A stretch of 64,000 bases of DNA from Apostichopus japonicus (GCF_037975245.1 NC_092577.1:13195513-13259512), one strand, 5' to 3'. Positions 55,001-63,565 are shown, numbered from the stretch's first letter. Notes: a model not told the origin generated them from the sequence alone. Program-made: numbers and translations.

Positions 55001-56583
55001 ATTTAAATATATGTAAACAGGAATCCAAAACTGAGTAGATATGTAGTAAACCCAACCAGTAATTAAAGATGTTGATGGAACTTAAAGATAAACAAATTAT
55101 TCATTCAAATATGATCACTAAAGACAACTGGATAAGCAGGGTAGAGAAGGGGTGTGTGGTGTTGTTGAGGGGAACAGATTTTTGTTGTTAGGTTTTCAAT
55201 GTAAAAGGGCACCACAAACAAGTTATCATGTCTAGGTTTTTTAATGAGTAAATCTTAGTCTACAAAATATAACACCCTATTCAGAGCTGCCAACAATTAC
55301 ATACTTTGTTGCTTCAATTTGGTACTGGCATGATACAAGCTTTCCCCCAAATAATACCAGAGTTAGAAAGATTTGTAATAATAAATGGTAAATGGCCTTG
55401 TAAATAAACATCTGGTACTAATGAACAAATCCTGACCTAATTTGAGTCACCCTGTTAAACAGGCTAATAAATAATTTTATCCTAGATGTCTTAAAGTTGT
55501 TTTTTTTTCAGTACATGGCGAACTTGAAGCGCATTTAAATTGATTAATTGATATTTGTGAACGACTAATCTCATTGGAATTTAACCGTGTAAACTGTTTG
55601 GTTCTTTGCACGTGCTGTAACTACAGGAATTTCTCATGTGCGGCCTGCGGTCACATACTTCACAGAGCGTTTTCGTTCACTTCGAAATGTTAAATGGAAA
55701 TATTGAAAACTTAATATGGCCATTTATAACCGAGAATGTTGTTCGAGTCTCAGGACTTTGTAATATAATAGGATGTAACTTTACTTATAAAGATGTGATA
55801 AGGACTTGTCGATTCCTTGACCTATGAAGAGAAGAAGGTTGTTGACAATGCACTTGGCCCAGGCTTAGTACTATTAACAAAAACGTTATAAAACCAACTT
55901 CTTCGGTAGCCATGACAACATAGCTTTGACAATGATGAACTTGAAATTTCTTAGACAAATTAAACGGCAATTGTAATGTTATCGAATCTGTAATGTTGCC
56001 TTTGTTTTTATCCCCCCCCCCCACCCCCTCCCAATACCTATTTAAGTTGAATTTCCAATTGGGCAGCAAAGGCTACAAAATTCTTCCCAAAGCGCCCAAT
56101 GTTTAGAGTTAAATAATATAAGTATAGAATTAGCTTTAAAGTTCCATGAGCATTGTACCAGTTTCCTCCTATATCAGTAGTTTACTACAGAAACTACAAC
56201 CTATGATTATTGGAAGCAAGTCAATGTTTTAAGTTTTTGTTAGAAGGATTGTAAAGTTCTAAATGGAGGTCTGCCGATAACGTACCTACTAAATATTATT
56301 GCCAGACTATCAGTTTTGTAGGGAAAAAATAACGCAGAAAGATTCACTATTTGAAAATGCTGTTTCCTATTGGTCGGCAGCTGTGCTTATCGAGATCCCT
56401 CTCTAAGTACTATTACCGTATGAAAATCAAATATTGGCGGCGTAGGGTGACTAGTCAGGGCTTCAGAAGCCTCCTCATTCACATCTGGATGTATCTCTTT
56501 TCGTTATTTCTTGTTTTTAGACGCAGCAATCGGAGGAAGATCCCAAACCCTTGCTCAGCACCGGATCTGTCAAGAAAATCACG
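30995..56583 (+). CDS. SNX17: sorting nexin 17 (PX + FERM-like), 11 exons, C-terminal exon not found
   Basis: Endosomal cargo adaptor. SNX17 binds PI3P through its PX domain and NPxY/NxxY tails of receptors (LDLR family, integrins) through its FERM-like module, and works with Retriever to recycle them. Exons: 30995-31054, 40258-40456, 42413-42588, 44713-44803, 46310-46394, 48089-48158, 49783-49875, 50408-50608, 51198-51386, 54418-54531, 56521-56583. All junctions are GT-AG, phases agree, and 447 codons are open. The N-terminus MHFSIPDTEE, the PX motifs VRYSQF and RFPPKKL, and SRRE...YLQFAKTMKYYG follow SNX17 closely. Human SNX17 is 470 residues, so a final exon with the usual acidic C-terminal end (FEGIG-type) should follow. 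I did not find it. SNX31 is the alternative; the N-terminus favours SNX17. Confidence 0.92.
31055..32039 (+). other. SNX17 intron 1, first part
   Basis: A C-homopolymer lies near 31318-31328. No other feature recognised. Confidence 0.5.
32040..32470 (-). mobile_element. LINE reverse-transcriptase C-terminal fragment
   Basis: Minus-strand frame: YEQRLKKLNLTSLETRRIRG, DMIEVFKIIKGFEDI, CRLNIRKFFFSQRVIDIWN, then GLPARAVLASTVNVFKSQL. This is the hallmark C-terminal region of CR1/Rex-type LINE ORF2. It is 5'-truncated and lies antisense in SNX17 intron 1. Confidence 0.8.
33032..33210 (-). pseudogene. THAP-type zinc-finger N-terminal half
   Basis: Minus strand encodes KIPTNCVEGGCQNTLENQ, then LSFFSFPSYQTNDKLRRFW and INV. 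It matches the first half of the THAP DNA-binding zinc finger: C-x4-C, then SF..FP and a tryptophan at the right spacing. The frame reaches a strong donor, GTAAGT, right after INV. The second half (C-x2-H, AVPTIF box) would be on another exon, which I did not find. No in-frame ATG precedes it, so the exon either starts at an unseen acceptor or is decayed. THAP domains are often transposase-derived (P-element-like). The upper boundary is approximate. Confidence 0.4.
33211..35329 (+). other. SNX17 intron 1, middle part
   Basis: At 34621-34690 TTGTACRTYC and CTTGTACAGG alternate in a short tandem array. Nothing else recognised. Confidence 0.5.
35330..35525 (-). mobile_element. tRNA-derived SINE, family 2 (reverse copy)
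   Basis: On the minus strand: GAGAGGATAAAGGTGGTGGC (A-box region), then GGCTTTGATCCCTGGCCGG (B-box region), followed by a CA-rich tail near 35310-35335. The head is shared with the copy at 35838. Confidence 0.55.
35838..35970 (+). mobile_element. tRNA-derived SINE, family 2
   Basis: GTGGCTGAGTGGATAAAGGC (A box) and GGGTTTGATACCC (B box) with a long variable-arm-like insert resemble a Leu/Ser tRNA. Pairing is imperfect and there is a non-tRNA body, so this is a SINE head and not a tRNA gene. Confidence 0.55.
37430..37560. repeat. three tandem copies of a ~53-bp unit
   Basis: CCGCCTCCAAGTCTGGTTTG followed by TAGCAGATTGGCAATGA occurs three times in a row with small changes. Each unit holds a CCCGCCTCC GC-box-like motif. 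Confidence 0.75.
38279..38286. repeat. 8-bp target duplication TTTTATTT (left)
   Basis: Exactly repeated at 38918-38925. Confidence 0.85.
38287..38917. mobile_element. hAT-type MITE with CCGGCCGG-rich ends
   Basis: 631 bp. Ends are TAGGGATGCACC and GGTGCATCCCTA, followed inward by several ATCCGGCCGGA repeats in both orientations. A perfect 8-bp target duplication flanks it and there is no open frame. It is non-autonomous and sits in SNX17 intron 1. Confidence 0.85.
38926..39920 (+). other. SNX17 intron 1, nothing recognised
   Basis: AT-rich intron without recognisable elements. Confidence 0.5.
39921..40145 (+). mobile_element. tRNA-derived SINE, family 1
   Basis: Head GTTAGCTGGGTGGTTAATGC plus B-box GAGTTCGAGTCACTCC, then a body with GACTTCGGTCAGCTTGCGGC and GCCAATGATGGCTTCTTCGC. 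A reverse copy lies at 62768-62990. It ends about 110 bases before SNX17 exon 2. Confidence 0.75.
40258..40456 (+). CDS. SNX17: SNX17 exon 2: PX domain core
   Basis: Encodes SYNLHVNGVFHCSVRYSQF, HEQLKKESG, then RFPPKKLLPLT and the basic helix QKKERRERLEKYIQA. Arg in VRYSQ and the PPKK loop are the phosphoinositide-binding elements of PX domains. The KESGNSFYGHDRFPPKK segment is a little longer than in human. Phase 0 in, phase 1 out. Confidence 0.95.
41600..42330 (-). pseudogene. tyrosine-recombinase relic of a DIRS/Ngaro-type retroelement
   Basis: Minus-strand frames, joined only by a frameshift, read PSWRLAAVLQALSRPPYEPM, VTLFLIAVASARRRSCLHLL (with the first catalytic-type arginine), then LWCPVRALKWYPKWTEVMRG and SLFILPHA. 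These are the conserved landmarks of YR recombinases of DIRS-like retrotransposons and related elements. Stops and frameshifts mean it is dead. Upstream NYRLEMAAVHDG may be the end of another domain. It lies antisense in SNX17 intron 2. Crypton is an alternative source. Confidence 0.6.
42413..42588 (+). CDS. SNX17: SNX17 exon 3: PX to FERM F1 junction
   Basis: Encodes VSQDGRIVNGDLFKGFLLSA followed by EPRDESLNVYLMNGNKVTI and DIKSTDQTDDVTE. The second part is the ubiquitin-like F1 lobe start (human: EVLLSNGQKVLV...TSDQTEDVLE). Phase 1 in, phase 0 out. Confidence 0.95.
42589..43830 (+). other. SNX17 intron 3, first part
   Basis: No recognised element until the LINE tail. Confidence 0.5.
43831..44222 (+). 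mobile_element. LINE 3' end (L2/CR1-like) with TA tail
   Basis: Frame: NIPATRTRQLGDRVFSVTGA, RLWNDLPSSVANQSTFLSF, KKALKTVLFNEAFK, stop. This is followed by a T-rich 3' UTR, GCGCCATAG...GGCGCTATATTAATGCC, and a TATATA end. It is the classic terminal region of this LINE group, strongly 5'-truncated. Confidence 0.8.
44713..44803 (+). CDS. SNX17: SNX17 exon 4: FERM F1
   Basis: AAAAKIGLPDDLVYFFALFI, then MKETKEKHAE. Aligns with the human segment AAKLDLPDDLIGYFSLFLV. Phase 0 in, phase 1 out, donor GTAAGT. Confidence 0.95.
45300..45960. repeat. two-copy ~300-bp repeat rich in TGACCT/AGGTCA
   Basis: The block beginning with a TGACC-rich stretch, GTGTGTGAAGTTAT, GACATTTA, CAACTCCCA and TTTTGGGACAAGTTG occurs at about 45415-45610 and again at about 45710-45895. 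TGACCT or its complement appears many times, some as direct repeats. Confidence 0.65.
46310..46394 (+). CDS. SNX17: SNX17 exon 5: F1/F2 boundary
   Basis: IVRRLQDFESPYISLNSAEG, then RNKLVFRR. Human has FVRKLQEFELPYVSV. Phase 1 in, phase 2 out (the split Cys codon joins exon 6). Confidence 0.95.
46815..47149. mobile_element. MITE copy B, AGGCGTAGG ends
   Basis: 335 bp, starts AGGCGTAGGAGCCC and ends CCTCCTACGCCT. It is homologous to copy A at 22047-22470. Flanked by imperfect direct repeats TACTGTACCTTTTATCA (46797-46813) and ACTGTATGCCTTTTATCA (47150-47167), unusually long for a DNA transposon. Confidence 0.7.
48089..48158 (+). CDS. SNX17: SNX17 exon 6: start of F2
   Basis: CYWDPIFDDEVMSNRVALQL followed by LFIQ. 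Aligns with human SYWDSAYDDDVMENRVGLNLLYAQ. Its last 28 bases and donor GTAAAA are the founder of the tandem array that follows. Phase 2 in, phase 0 out. Confidence 0.95.
48131..49644 (+). repeat. 62-bp minisatellite made from SNX17 exon 6 end and donor
   Basis: About 24 near-identical 62-bp units follow the true exon end. Each contains an exon-like part (AGTGGCCTTACAGCTATTAT plus ACATACAG), an intact donor GTAAAAATAG, and a pyrimidine-rich acceptor-like stretch CCCACTCCCTGCAG. The first unit overlaps the coding exon from 48131, and the array stops at about 49644, just before exon 7. Confidence 0.95.
49783..49875 (+). CDS. SNX17: SNX17 exon 7: F2
   Basis: TVQEVQQGWLTGTKEQFKRL, then DALRIKNSRRE. 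Human has TVSDIERGWILVTKEQHRQL. Phase 0-0, acceptor AACTTCCAG, donor GTAAGT. Confidence 0.95.
50408..50608 (+). CDS. SNX17: SNX17 exon 8: F2/F3 core
   Basis: YLQFAKTMKYYGHIIFKPCI followed by VTISAENKELYFRV and GVFRITRIRCWRISLL. This is the PTB-like F3 lobe with FRxTRxRCWR, the segment that faces NPxY cargo in SNX17. Phase 0-0. Confidence 0.95.
50660..51015. repeat. ~86-bp tandem repeat, four units
   Basis: Units contain GGTAGGCCTGGTGGCATGGC, AAGGCCTTAAGGGTACACA and CCTAGATTGAGCTATGTGC, at about 86-bp steps. Intron 8 of SNX17. Confidence 0.85.
51198..51386 (+). CDS. SNX17: SNX17 exon 9: end of F3
   Basis: LQLSFEYLVSKSKLQWINVV, then TEEAILMSLTLQSMVEELL and VKRGGKVKR. Human has LAFEYLMSKDRLQWVTITS...ICLQSMVDELMVKKSGG. 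Phase 0-0. Confidence 0.95.
51455..52078. repeat. ~39-bp minisatellite in SNX17 intron 9
   Basis: About 15 variable units of GTGGCCAGGTATCATGGGAA followed by GAGTAAGGATAGTATACAG. Units differ in length and many are decayed. Long reverse open frames across it are repeat artefacts. Confidence 0.9.
52079..53360 (+). other. SNX17 intron 9, nothing recognised
   Basis: Contains no domain-bearing frame or clear repeat. Confidence 0.5.
53361..53605 (-). mobile_element. SINE/LINE 3'-end fragment with TTA tail
   Basis: In reverse it reads ACAGCGCGACGAGACTTTAT, GCGCTATATAAGAACTG and a (TTA)n tail, the usual end of LINE-mobilised elements. The 5' body (GGGGCACCACAGTGC) is not identified. Confidence 0.55.
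53868..53884. repeat. C-rich homopolymer
   Basis: Run of C interrupted once, intronic. A possible sequencing-length uncertainty. Confidence 0.7.
54418..54531 (+). CDS. SNX17: SNX17 exon 10: C-terminal linker
   Basis: PSDRIKGPTRQFKGRDGG, then VVTSVSSTTPGIPEDSSKAS. Basic then serine/threonine rich, like the disordered tail of SNX17. Phase 0-0 with acceptor TTTCAG and donor GTGATT, weaker than the other donors. Confidence 0.8.
54620..54950. repeat. irregular ATGAAAGGTTCAAAATGTA repeats
   Basis: The motif recurs about twelve times with indels. A GGTTTA run lies at about 54805-54830. Confidence 0.75.
56521..56583 (+). CDS. SNX17: SNX17 exon 11: C-terminal tail
   Basis: 21 codons, TQQSEEDPKPLLSTGSVKKI plus T, phase 0-0, acceptor GTTTTTAG and donor GTAGGT. 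Acceptable sites and low-complexity acidic content; similarity to human (SPPLLESPD region) is weak, so confidence is lower. Confidence 0.65.
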
Positions 56584-58745
56584 GTAGGTCTATAATTGAG
56601 GCCATTTAATGGTTGCAAACATTTAAATCTTTGCTAAATATTCAAAAAATGCACAGAGGAATGGCCAATATAAGAAAGAGCCCCCTTAAGGTAGGGATTT
56701 CCTAACTGGGGTGCGTGAATCCCCAGGATGTGCGTTAGTCCATCCCAGGGGGTTCGGGAGACGTTGCTGAAAGTCAAAACTAAGTACGTTTTGTTGAACT
56801 AAAATCTTATATATCATATAATTGAGTGGTGAACAAAAGTCACTTTTATCGCATTCCATAAGAATATATGTTGCCATAGTGTTACCGTGCCGTGCATGTA
56901 ATAAATAACTGAATTATAAAACAGACACAGGCCGTATGACTTTGGTGAAGTTGGTGTACGCATGACAGTATGTCATGAAGATAAAAGAGCTGATCTGATC
57001 TTGAAGTTTCCAAACAAATATTTCTTCATCTATTGTTTTTTTTTCATTACACTATGAACTTGATCGTTTACTAAGCACTGTTATGCGTAGTCCAGATGCC
57101 AGTGACTTCAGTAGTTTGTGCCGATGTAACTCTACAATTTTTTCTTTGTCTAAAAACTCGTAGGAAGGTATCGAAGTATGCCAAAACAGAGAATAAAGAA
57201 CAATGAAAAGGAATGAAATTGAAAATAACTGATATTCCTAATAATAAATATCTCTCTAAACCAATGATAATATTTACTGTCACCGGTGTAGGGTGAAGTC
57301 GTTTGTTACATAGATGACGAGGCTTTAATTTTGTAGTCTCAGCGCCTAATATGTTCTGATGTTATATGTCCTCTGAATGACCTTTGAAAGGTGACCCGAC
57401 CAAACAGCTGATGTACTGTTGAGCAATTTAAGATGGTGTGCGGCTCATGCTTTTGATAGTGCATTGCTATTTGGTAATTCATCCCAGCAGCAAAATATGA
57501 GATGCAATGTGATAGCAGTCACTTGATCTTCAGGACAGTGTACTATTCATTGATCTATAAAAAAAGAAAAATGAATTGTATAACTTTATGTATCCGTTCT
57601 TCCACGTAAGTTGTTATTAGCAAGTATTGTAAAGAGTGCTGGCTGGTTGGGTGGGTGTGTTTGCTTCTCAAGTATTTTGGGTTGATAAACCAAAGTTTTA
57701 CAATATTTTAGATCCTTGGTCCATGTAGAGAATACACAATGCTATATTGATGGCGCTAAATAGCAATGTATTCGTTTGTAATGTCTTTGTTTACCTTAGG
57801 CTGCACCCTGTATGTGCGTCGTGATCAGCTATAATGCACGTCGCTGGATAAATTTATTCCTGTATGCCCTTACGTGCAAGACTATAAAGCCAATGCACAG
57901 GCATTCGGCGTCTGCATACCCCCCCCCCCCCCCCCTTGAGATTACTAAACCATATCCAGACCTCCTTGTAGTAATATTACAAAGGTGGCTTCAATGTAAG
58001 GTTTTCTTAAACTGTAGAGCAACTGTCAGCTAACTAAATAAACAAACGTAGAAATGTGAAATAGCATGAAATCAGCCAATATTTTTGAGGAAAGGTTCCA
58101 GTAACTAGAGGGAAATTTTAACAAGTCATGTGAAACATTACTCATGATAGTTTATTGCAATTTATGCTAGATTCACAATCTCTTTCCCTTTGTTTTTCTT
58201 CTTCTTTTTCTTCTTATTTTTCCCTTTTTTTACTCCTTTTATAATTTTTTACCTCATTTCTCCCTGTTTATCTCTGTTATTTCCTCTTGTTTTTATCACG
58301 CTGTTAAATGTTACAGCACGTTGTAACAATACCCCATACAATAGAATTCTTCCCAGGACGTGGTGATTCTTTAGAAATCCGAGAAAACCGAGGACCTGGA
58401 ATTCTTTTGTTCAAGTCCTCGGTCAGAATACAAACAAACGCACACATACATACATACACACACACATGCAAAACACTGACAGCATAATTTCCCAGATATG
58501 AAAGTTCTGTATATAGTTGCACATACATGTTGCAACACTTGTCCACAGCAGATGCTGCTAAATAAAAAAAAATAAAAAAATAAACATAAATTCTATCTAT
58601 AAAAATTTGTTAAGTAAATTTACCAAGCCCTCATTCAGTCCTGACAGCAATATATATTAAGGTTTGGCTTAATATTCAGTACGTCATTGATTTCAGTCAT
58701 CTTTTGGCCGTGTAAAGATTATTGTGTGTGAACACCAAATAGACT
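56584..58745 (+). other. no exon recognised
   Basis: Expected to hold the last SNX17 exon. I scanned for an in-phase exon ending in an acidic FEGIG-type tail and did not find one. A C-run lies at 57920-57937. Confidence 0.4.
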
Positions 58746-58939
58746 GGACTGGTTTCACCTGTTAGCTAACACCCAAATAATAAATAGCAAGATAAAATTT
58801 AGAGTCAATATTGAGAGCAAAAATTTGTTTGATTAACAGAGGGGACTGGTTTCACCTGTTAGCTAACACCCAAATAATAAATAGCAAGATAAAATTTAGA
58901 GTCAATATTGAGAGCAAAAATTTGTTTGATTAACAGAGG
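58746..58939. repeat. 97-bp perfect tandem duplication
   Basis: GGACTGGTTTCACCTGTTAG through GATTAACAGAGG is repeated twice with no difference seen, 58746-58842 and 58843-58939. Confidence 0.9.
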
Positions 58940-59256
58940 GGAGAGGAATAACAGTGAGTTTTATTCCGGTTGCATCATTACTTTCTAGTCAGGAAAAGTG
59001 AATATGTTTTTCAAAGGAAATGTTTGAAAGGGAAGTGTGGTTTAAATGCTGCCTTAAATGTACTGTACATGAAACTAAATGGCATTTTTATTGTATTTCA
59101 TTGTTGTAACAGAAACGTAGGTTTTTTTACGAGCAAGGTGATAGCCACACAACTGTGGTAATTTTTTCCCCCTATTTTAGTTATATTTTTACTCAGGACA
59201 TTTTCTGCTCTAACTTGGCAAACGATCTGATGGCTGAAGTGAAACATATGGTTATA

Positions 59257-59301
<45 letters not shown>
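59257..59301. repeat. TA microsatellite
   Basis: Alternating TA tract of about 44 bases. Confidence 0.9.
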
Positions 59302-59305
<4 letters not shown>

Positions 59306-59589
59306 TAGTTATATAATCATCTTTAACTGTTAGAAATTAGGTTGATTTCAAAATGCCACAAAACGCATTCTCACATATTCTGCTCTAACTTGGCGTACGA
59401 TCTGATGTAACAGCGGTTAGTAGTAAGTACGGAGGAGGATGGGCAAGGGAGGAGGATAACACTTGAGAAATATGCCTGCGATCAAGCATAGCCCTACATG
59501 TCCAACAGAACACATGCCTGCGTTGCAGTCTCATGATATCATATTCAGTTCTACTGTGTACTATGGTACAAGTACCTATCTTGCGGTCT

Positions 59590-60330
59590 GATGTAGCACA
59601 TGCCTGCCGTCCAGGCTAAGGCTTAGATATGCCCTGCCATACAGTATAATGATGCACACACCTGTCATGTAGTCATATATGTCTTAATACTGTACTACAG
59701 TGTACCATGGTACACATTCCCTGCCGTGCGGGCTAAGGCTTAGATTTGCCCTGCCATACAGTATAATGATGCACACACCTGTCATGTAGTCATATATGTC
59801 TTAATACTGTGCTACAGTGTACTATGGCACACATTCCCTGTCGTGCGGGCTAAGGCTTAGATATGCCCTGCCATACAGTATAATGATGCACACACCTCTC
59901 ATGTAGTAATATATGTCTTAATACTGTGCTACAGTGTACTATGGCACACATTCCCTGCCGTGCGGGCTAAGGCTTAGATATGCCCTGCCATACAGTATAA
60001 TGATGTAACACCTGCCATATAGTCATATATTTCTTAATACTGTGCTACAGTGTACTATGGTACACATACCTGCCGTGCAGGCTAAGGCTTAGATATGCCC
60101 TGCCATACAGTATAATGATGCACACACCTGTCATGTAGTCATATATATCTTAATACTGTGCTACAGTGTACTATGGTACACATTCCCTGCCGTGCAGGCT
60201 AAGGCTTAGATACAGTATGCCCTGCCATACAGTATAATGATGCACACACCTGTCATGTAGTCATATATGTCTTAATACTGTGCTACAGTGTACTATGGTA
60301 CACATTCCCTGCCCTGAGGGCTAAGGTTTA
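59590..60330. repeat. 117-bp satellite-like tandem repeat, about 6.5 units
   Basis: Each unit contains GCGGGCTAAGGCTTAGATAT, GCCCTGCCATACAGTATAAT, CACACCTGTCATGTAGTCAT and ACTGTGCTACAGTGTACTAT. GGCTAAGG marks fall at 59616, 59731, 59848, 59965, 60080, 60197 and 60319, a spacing of 115-122. Confidence 0.92.
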
Positions 60331-60827
60331 ACGCTTAAGACCCACTGATACATTTAAATTGGTATTATGTTTAATAGAACTAGTACTGTCCTTTTCTAAA
60401 TATATTTGGAAAGAGATAATCTTGACAACCAGTGATTATAATGATGAAACATACCACAAAGTTAGAAATCTATTAGTTTACCAGCATTAACTGTACAGTG
60501 TGTAGCACAATTGAATCTCAAACTGCAGAAATGTGGCTAAGTCAACATTTTAAATTTTACTGTTTCCACATTTGTGTCATTTTATTCACGGTCGATTTGT
60601 ATCTGTTTTCTGTTTTTTTTTCATTCTACCAAATCCTAGTTTTTCTGGTATTTTATATTTGGCTTTATTGAGAGTAGCATGTTATAGTGTTAGTCCCCTG
60701 GGCAAAATTCGGCTACCTATACCATGGAGGTAAAACAGAGCCTATACATTACATAACTTCAGTAGGGTGTTGTCTCAAAGCTATAAAAGTCTTGTACTGT
60801 AGTTGTTGTTGTTTTTTTCTTTGTCAG
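60331..60827. other. no feature recognised
   Basis: AT-rich spacer between the satellite and the first candidate exon of the downstream gene. Confidence 0.5.
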
Positions 60828-60876
60828 GAAGTAGACTCATTAAATGGGTGTGTTACAGTGTAATTGTATCTGGCAG
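60828..60876 (+). CDS. candidate exon A of an unidentified membrane protein
   Basis: 49 nt between a long pyrimidine tract ending TTTGTCAG and donor GTATGT. The open phase reads SRLIKWVCYSVIVSG and leaves a split Arg codon that the next candidate exon completes. Supported only by splice signals and phase continuity. No upstream exon was identified. Confidence 0.35.
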
Positions 60877-60989
60877 GTATGTCGTTGGTACAAGTCTGGT
60901 GGATATCTTCATTTCTGTAAAAAATATATATACCGACACAGTTATAATACGGCTTGCGAGGATATCTTTTAGCATACATACCTACATAC

Positions 60990-61295
60990 ATGAGTGTGGT
61001 GGCCAATTGGCTATTGGGCGTCAGACTTGTGATCCAAGGATTGCTGGTTCGATTCCTGCTTAGTTCATTACGTTGTGTCCTTGGGCAAGATGATTTATCT
61101 CAATTGCCTCTCTCCACCCAGGGGTTAAATGAGTACCTGTGAGGTAACTTGTCATTGGGCGCAGTATATAACTGCCGTCGACTGGAGGGATTGTCTCTGG
61201 GACAGGTTATCATTGACCAGGGGTAATTTAACGTCTGTATAGGGCTTTGAGACCTATTGCTGGTATAAAGTGCTATATAAAAAGCAAATATTAAA
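60990..61295 (+). mobile_element. tRNA-derived SINE, family 3
   Basis: Head GGTGGCCAATTGGCTATTGG, B-box GGTTCGATTCC, then the core CCTTGGGCAAGATGATTTAT and CTCCACCCAGGGGTTAAATG, ending in the LINE-like tail GGGCTTTGAGACC...AAAGTGCTATATAAAA. A classic three-part SINE. Confidence 0.85.
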
Positions 61296-61385
61296 TATTA
61301 ATATTACATTCATTTGTGTTAATGGTTACTGTTAAATCAGTGCCTCATCAAATATCTAACCATCATGGTGTACCTTCTCGTGCAG

Positions 61386-61526
61386 AGAATTGAAGAACGA
61401 TATTGTTGAGAAGTCATGGCTCGGAATAATTCTATACGCTGTAGACTGGTACTACGACAGAAGCGAGAAAGTTGCCAAAATCGTATTCAGGAATGTACCA
61501 TTGCTGTGTTTATTACTTGCACTGAT
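61386..61526 (+). CDS. candidate exon B of an unidentified membrane protein
   Basis: Acceptor CTCGTGCAG, donor GTACGT. It encodes RELKNDIVEKSWLGIILYAV, DWYYDRSEKVAKIVF and RNVPLLCLLLALM: an amphipathic segment then a hydrophobic one. The phase fits exon A before it and the exon at 63832 after it. I do not recognise the family. The donor lies exactly at the end of an inverted-repeat element. Confidence 0.45.
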
Positions 61527-61811
61527 GTACGTACAATACCAGATGTATGACAATTGTTGGATATGCTTGCAGGCTGAAATGATTTTAATATGTTATCAAA
61601 AATTGTCAACATACAGCTGGCTATATGTTAACAGATCCGTTATTTAAAAGAACCAAAGCAGTTTTGACAAAAAGAAAACAGGTAATAAATGCTAAAATTG
61701 AACATTTGCTAAAAAAAAAAAGATGTAAAATTATTGATACAATACTTGACCAGTAAAGGTATTCTTTCATCCATGTCCAACAATTGTCATGTATGTGGTG
61801 CTGTATGTACA
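61526..61811. mobile_element. MITE with ~39-bp inverted ends
   Basis: Left end GTACGTACAATACCAGATGT then ATGACAATTGTTGGATATG. Right end is the inverse with few mismatches (CATGTCCAACAATTGTCATG...GTATGTAC). 286 bp, no open frame. Target duplication not clear. Confidence 0.65.
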
Positions 61812-62269
61812 CCTGAGCAAGTAATAAACGCAGAAACCATGGTTTATGGGAATGGCACTTTGTTAGAAAAATAATTCATGTAACTTTTGGTATTTATTAA
61901 CTCCATTTAGTTGAATAAGAGCTGAATTCTCAGATGTCTTGAAATTAAGTTCTGTTCGAATGCATTTGAATGGTTTCATGTTTGTTTGTTTGTTCCTTTT
62001 TATCTTCTTATATTTTCTATTTTTCTGGTTTTTCTGAGCTATCATACCAGGCGTATAGTATTTAGTTACAAGCTTTATTGAACAAGTGTAAAAGCTTTGA
62101 TGCAGTGTTTAACATCGGTCATGAAAGGCTTGCTTCGATCTGAAGGAGTGTTTCAGTTTCAACTAATTAGACAGCAGGTGTGTCTGTAGTAGTGATGCTA
62201 AAAGTATATAAAATGCTTAGGATTGTGCAAATTTGTAACCGGAATTGGGATCGATAGCTCACAAATGCC

Positions 62270-62470
62270 ATTTGAGGGGTGGGGGGGGGGTTGCATCCAA
62301 TAGCATGCATCCACAGTCCAGCACACTGAACTGTAATTTACTAGTTATACGATAGCTATGACAGGTCCCCATTGATTCACCCCTACCCCTTGAGGGGGCG
62401 GGGGGTGGGGATCCAATAGCATGCATCCACTATCAAGTGCACTGAACTTTAATTTTACTAGTTATATGAT
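62270..62470. repeat. two-copy repeat with G-runs
   Basis: GGGGTGGGG, ATCCAATAGCATGCATCCAC, CACTGAACT and TTACTAGTTAT...GATAGCTA...AGGTCCCC occur twice about 130 bases apart. Confidence 0.75.
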
Positions 62471-62767
62471 AGCTACAGGTCCCCAAATGTTGATACATGT
62501 GGATGAAGAAAGACAATTGAGATGAAATGTCTAATTTTACCTGAGGACACAATGTAAATATCTTGCCAAAACGCAAATCTGGTGAATTTGAAAACCAGAT
62601 TTCTACAAGAAGAAAACGTTGAATGGGGACAATTTTCACATGGTTAGAAAGAGAAAATAAGAACTACTAGGAGAATGTATCCAAATCTTCCACCAGACAA
62701 TTAAAGCAGTGATCTGGTGTATTTTTGTGATGTATGAAAGAAAGTTCATCTTGTTTGTATTGTATAT

Positions 62768-62990
62768 TAGATCCTCCTGCAAGCAGGAACTCGCGAAGAA
62801 GCCTCATTGGCTTATCAAAGCCGCAAGCTGACCGAAGTCAGTCTCTTACATTCATATTTAACGTCCATGATTATGAATTGTTAATTGTTAGCAACTCTGT
62901 AACTGGACGACACACATTAATCTTGGAGTGACTCGAACCGGGGACCTTATGATTGAAAGGCACCGGCGTTAACCACTGAGCTAACACTCC
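62768..62990 (-). mobile_element. tRNA-derived SINE, family 1 (reverse copy)
   Basis: Reverse complement of the 39921-40145 element. The head GTTAGCTCAGTGGTTAACGC and B box GGTTCGAGTCACTCC are better preserved here. Confidence 0.75.
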
Positions 62991-63324
62991 AGAAAATCTT
63001 ACATTTCCATTAACACAGGTTCCACTCTTGATAGCATACATTGTTAACAAACTGTTCACATTAACAAATGACGTAGTATCAATATAATGCTCTATATGCA
63101 ATCAGTTACAGTGTTCATAGGACCTGATGAGAGGGGGCAGGGGGGTGGGGGGTTAGTGAGGACCTGTAAGACCTGATGAGAGGGGGAAGTTAGTGGGGAC
63201 TACATCCTAGCCCTGTCCGTGCCGGTCCAGAAACATTTGTACGCAGAAGAACAGTTTATTCTTATTTTTCGGGATGATGCTTTAGTATACTGAAGAGTTC
63301 AAAGAGCTGGACCGGTGGGGCCTG

Positions 63325-63565
63325 ACCAGGCCCTCAGCACACCCCACTGTTTGTGTCTAACAGTAAGTTACTGACCAGGCTCTCAACACACAATCTGTGT
63401 GTGTCTAACAGTAAGTTAGTGACCGGGCTCTCAACACACAATCTGTTTGTGTCTAACAGTAAGTTACTGACCGGGCTCTCAACACACCCCTCTGTTTGTG
63501 TCGAACAGTAAGTTACTGACTGGGCTCTCAACACACCCCTCTGTGTGTGTCTAACAGTAACTTAC
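63325..63565. repeat. 48-bp tandem repeat, about five units
   Basis: Units of GTGTCTAACAGTAAGTTACT followed by GACCGGGCTCTCAACACAC. The reverse frame through it gives a periodic protein (ESPVSNLLLDT), which is an artefact. Confidence 0.88.

Noticed and set aside
57291-57345. Candidate last SNX17 exon reading GEVVCYIDDEALIL then stop
   Set aside because: Acidic and in an open phase, but it shows no similarity to the SNX17 C-terminus.
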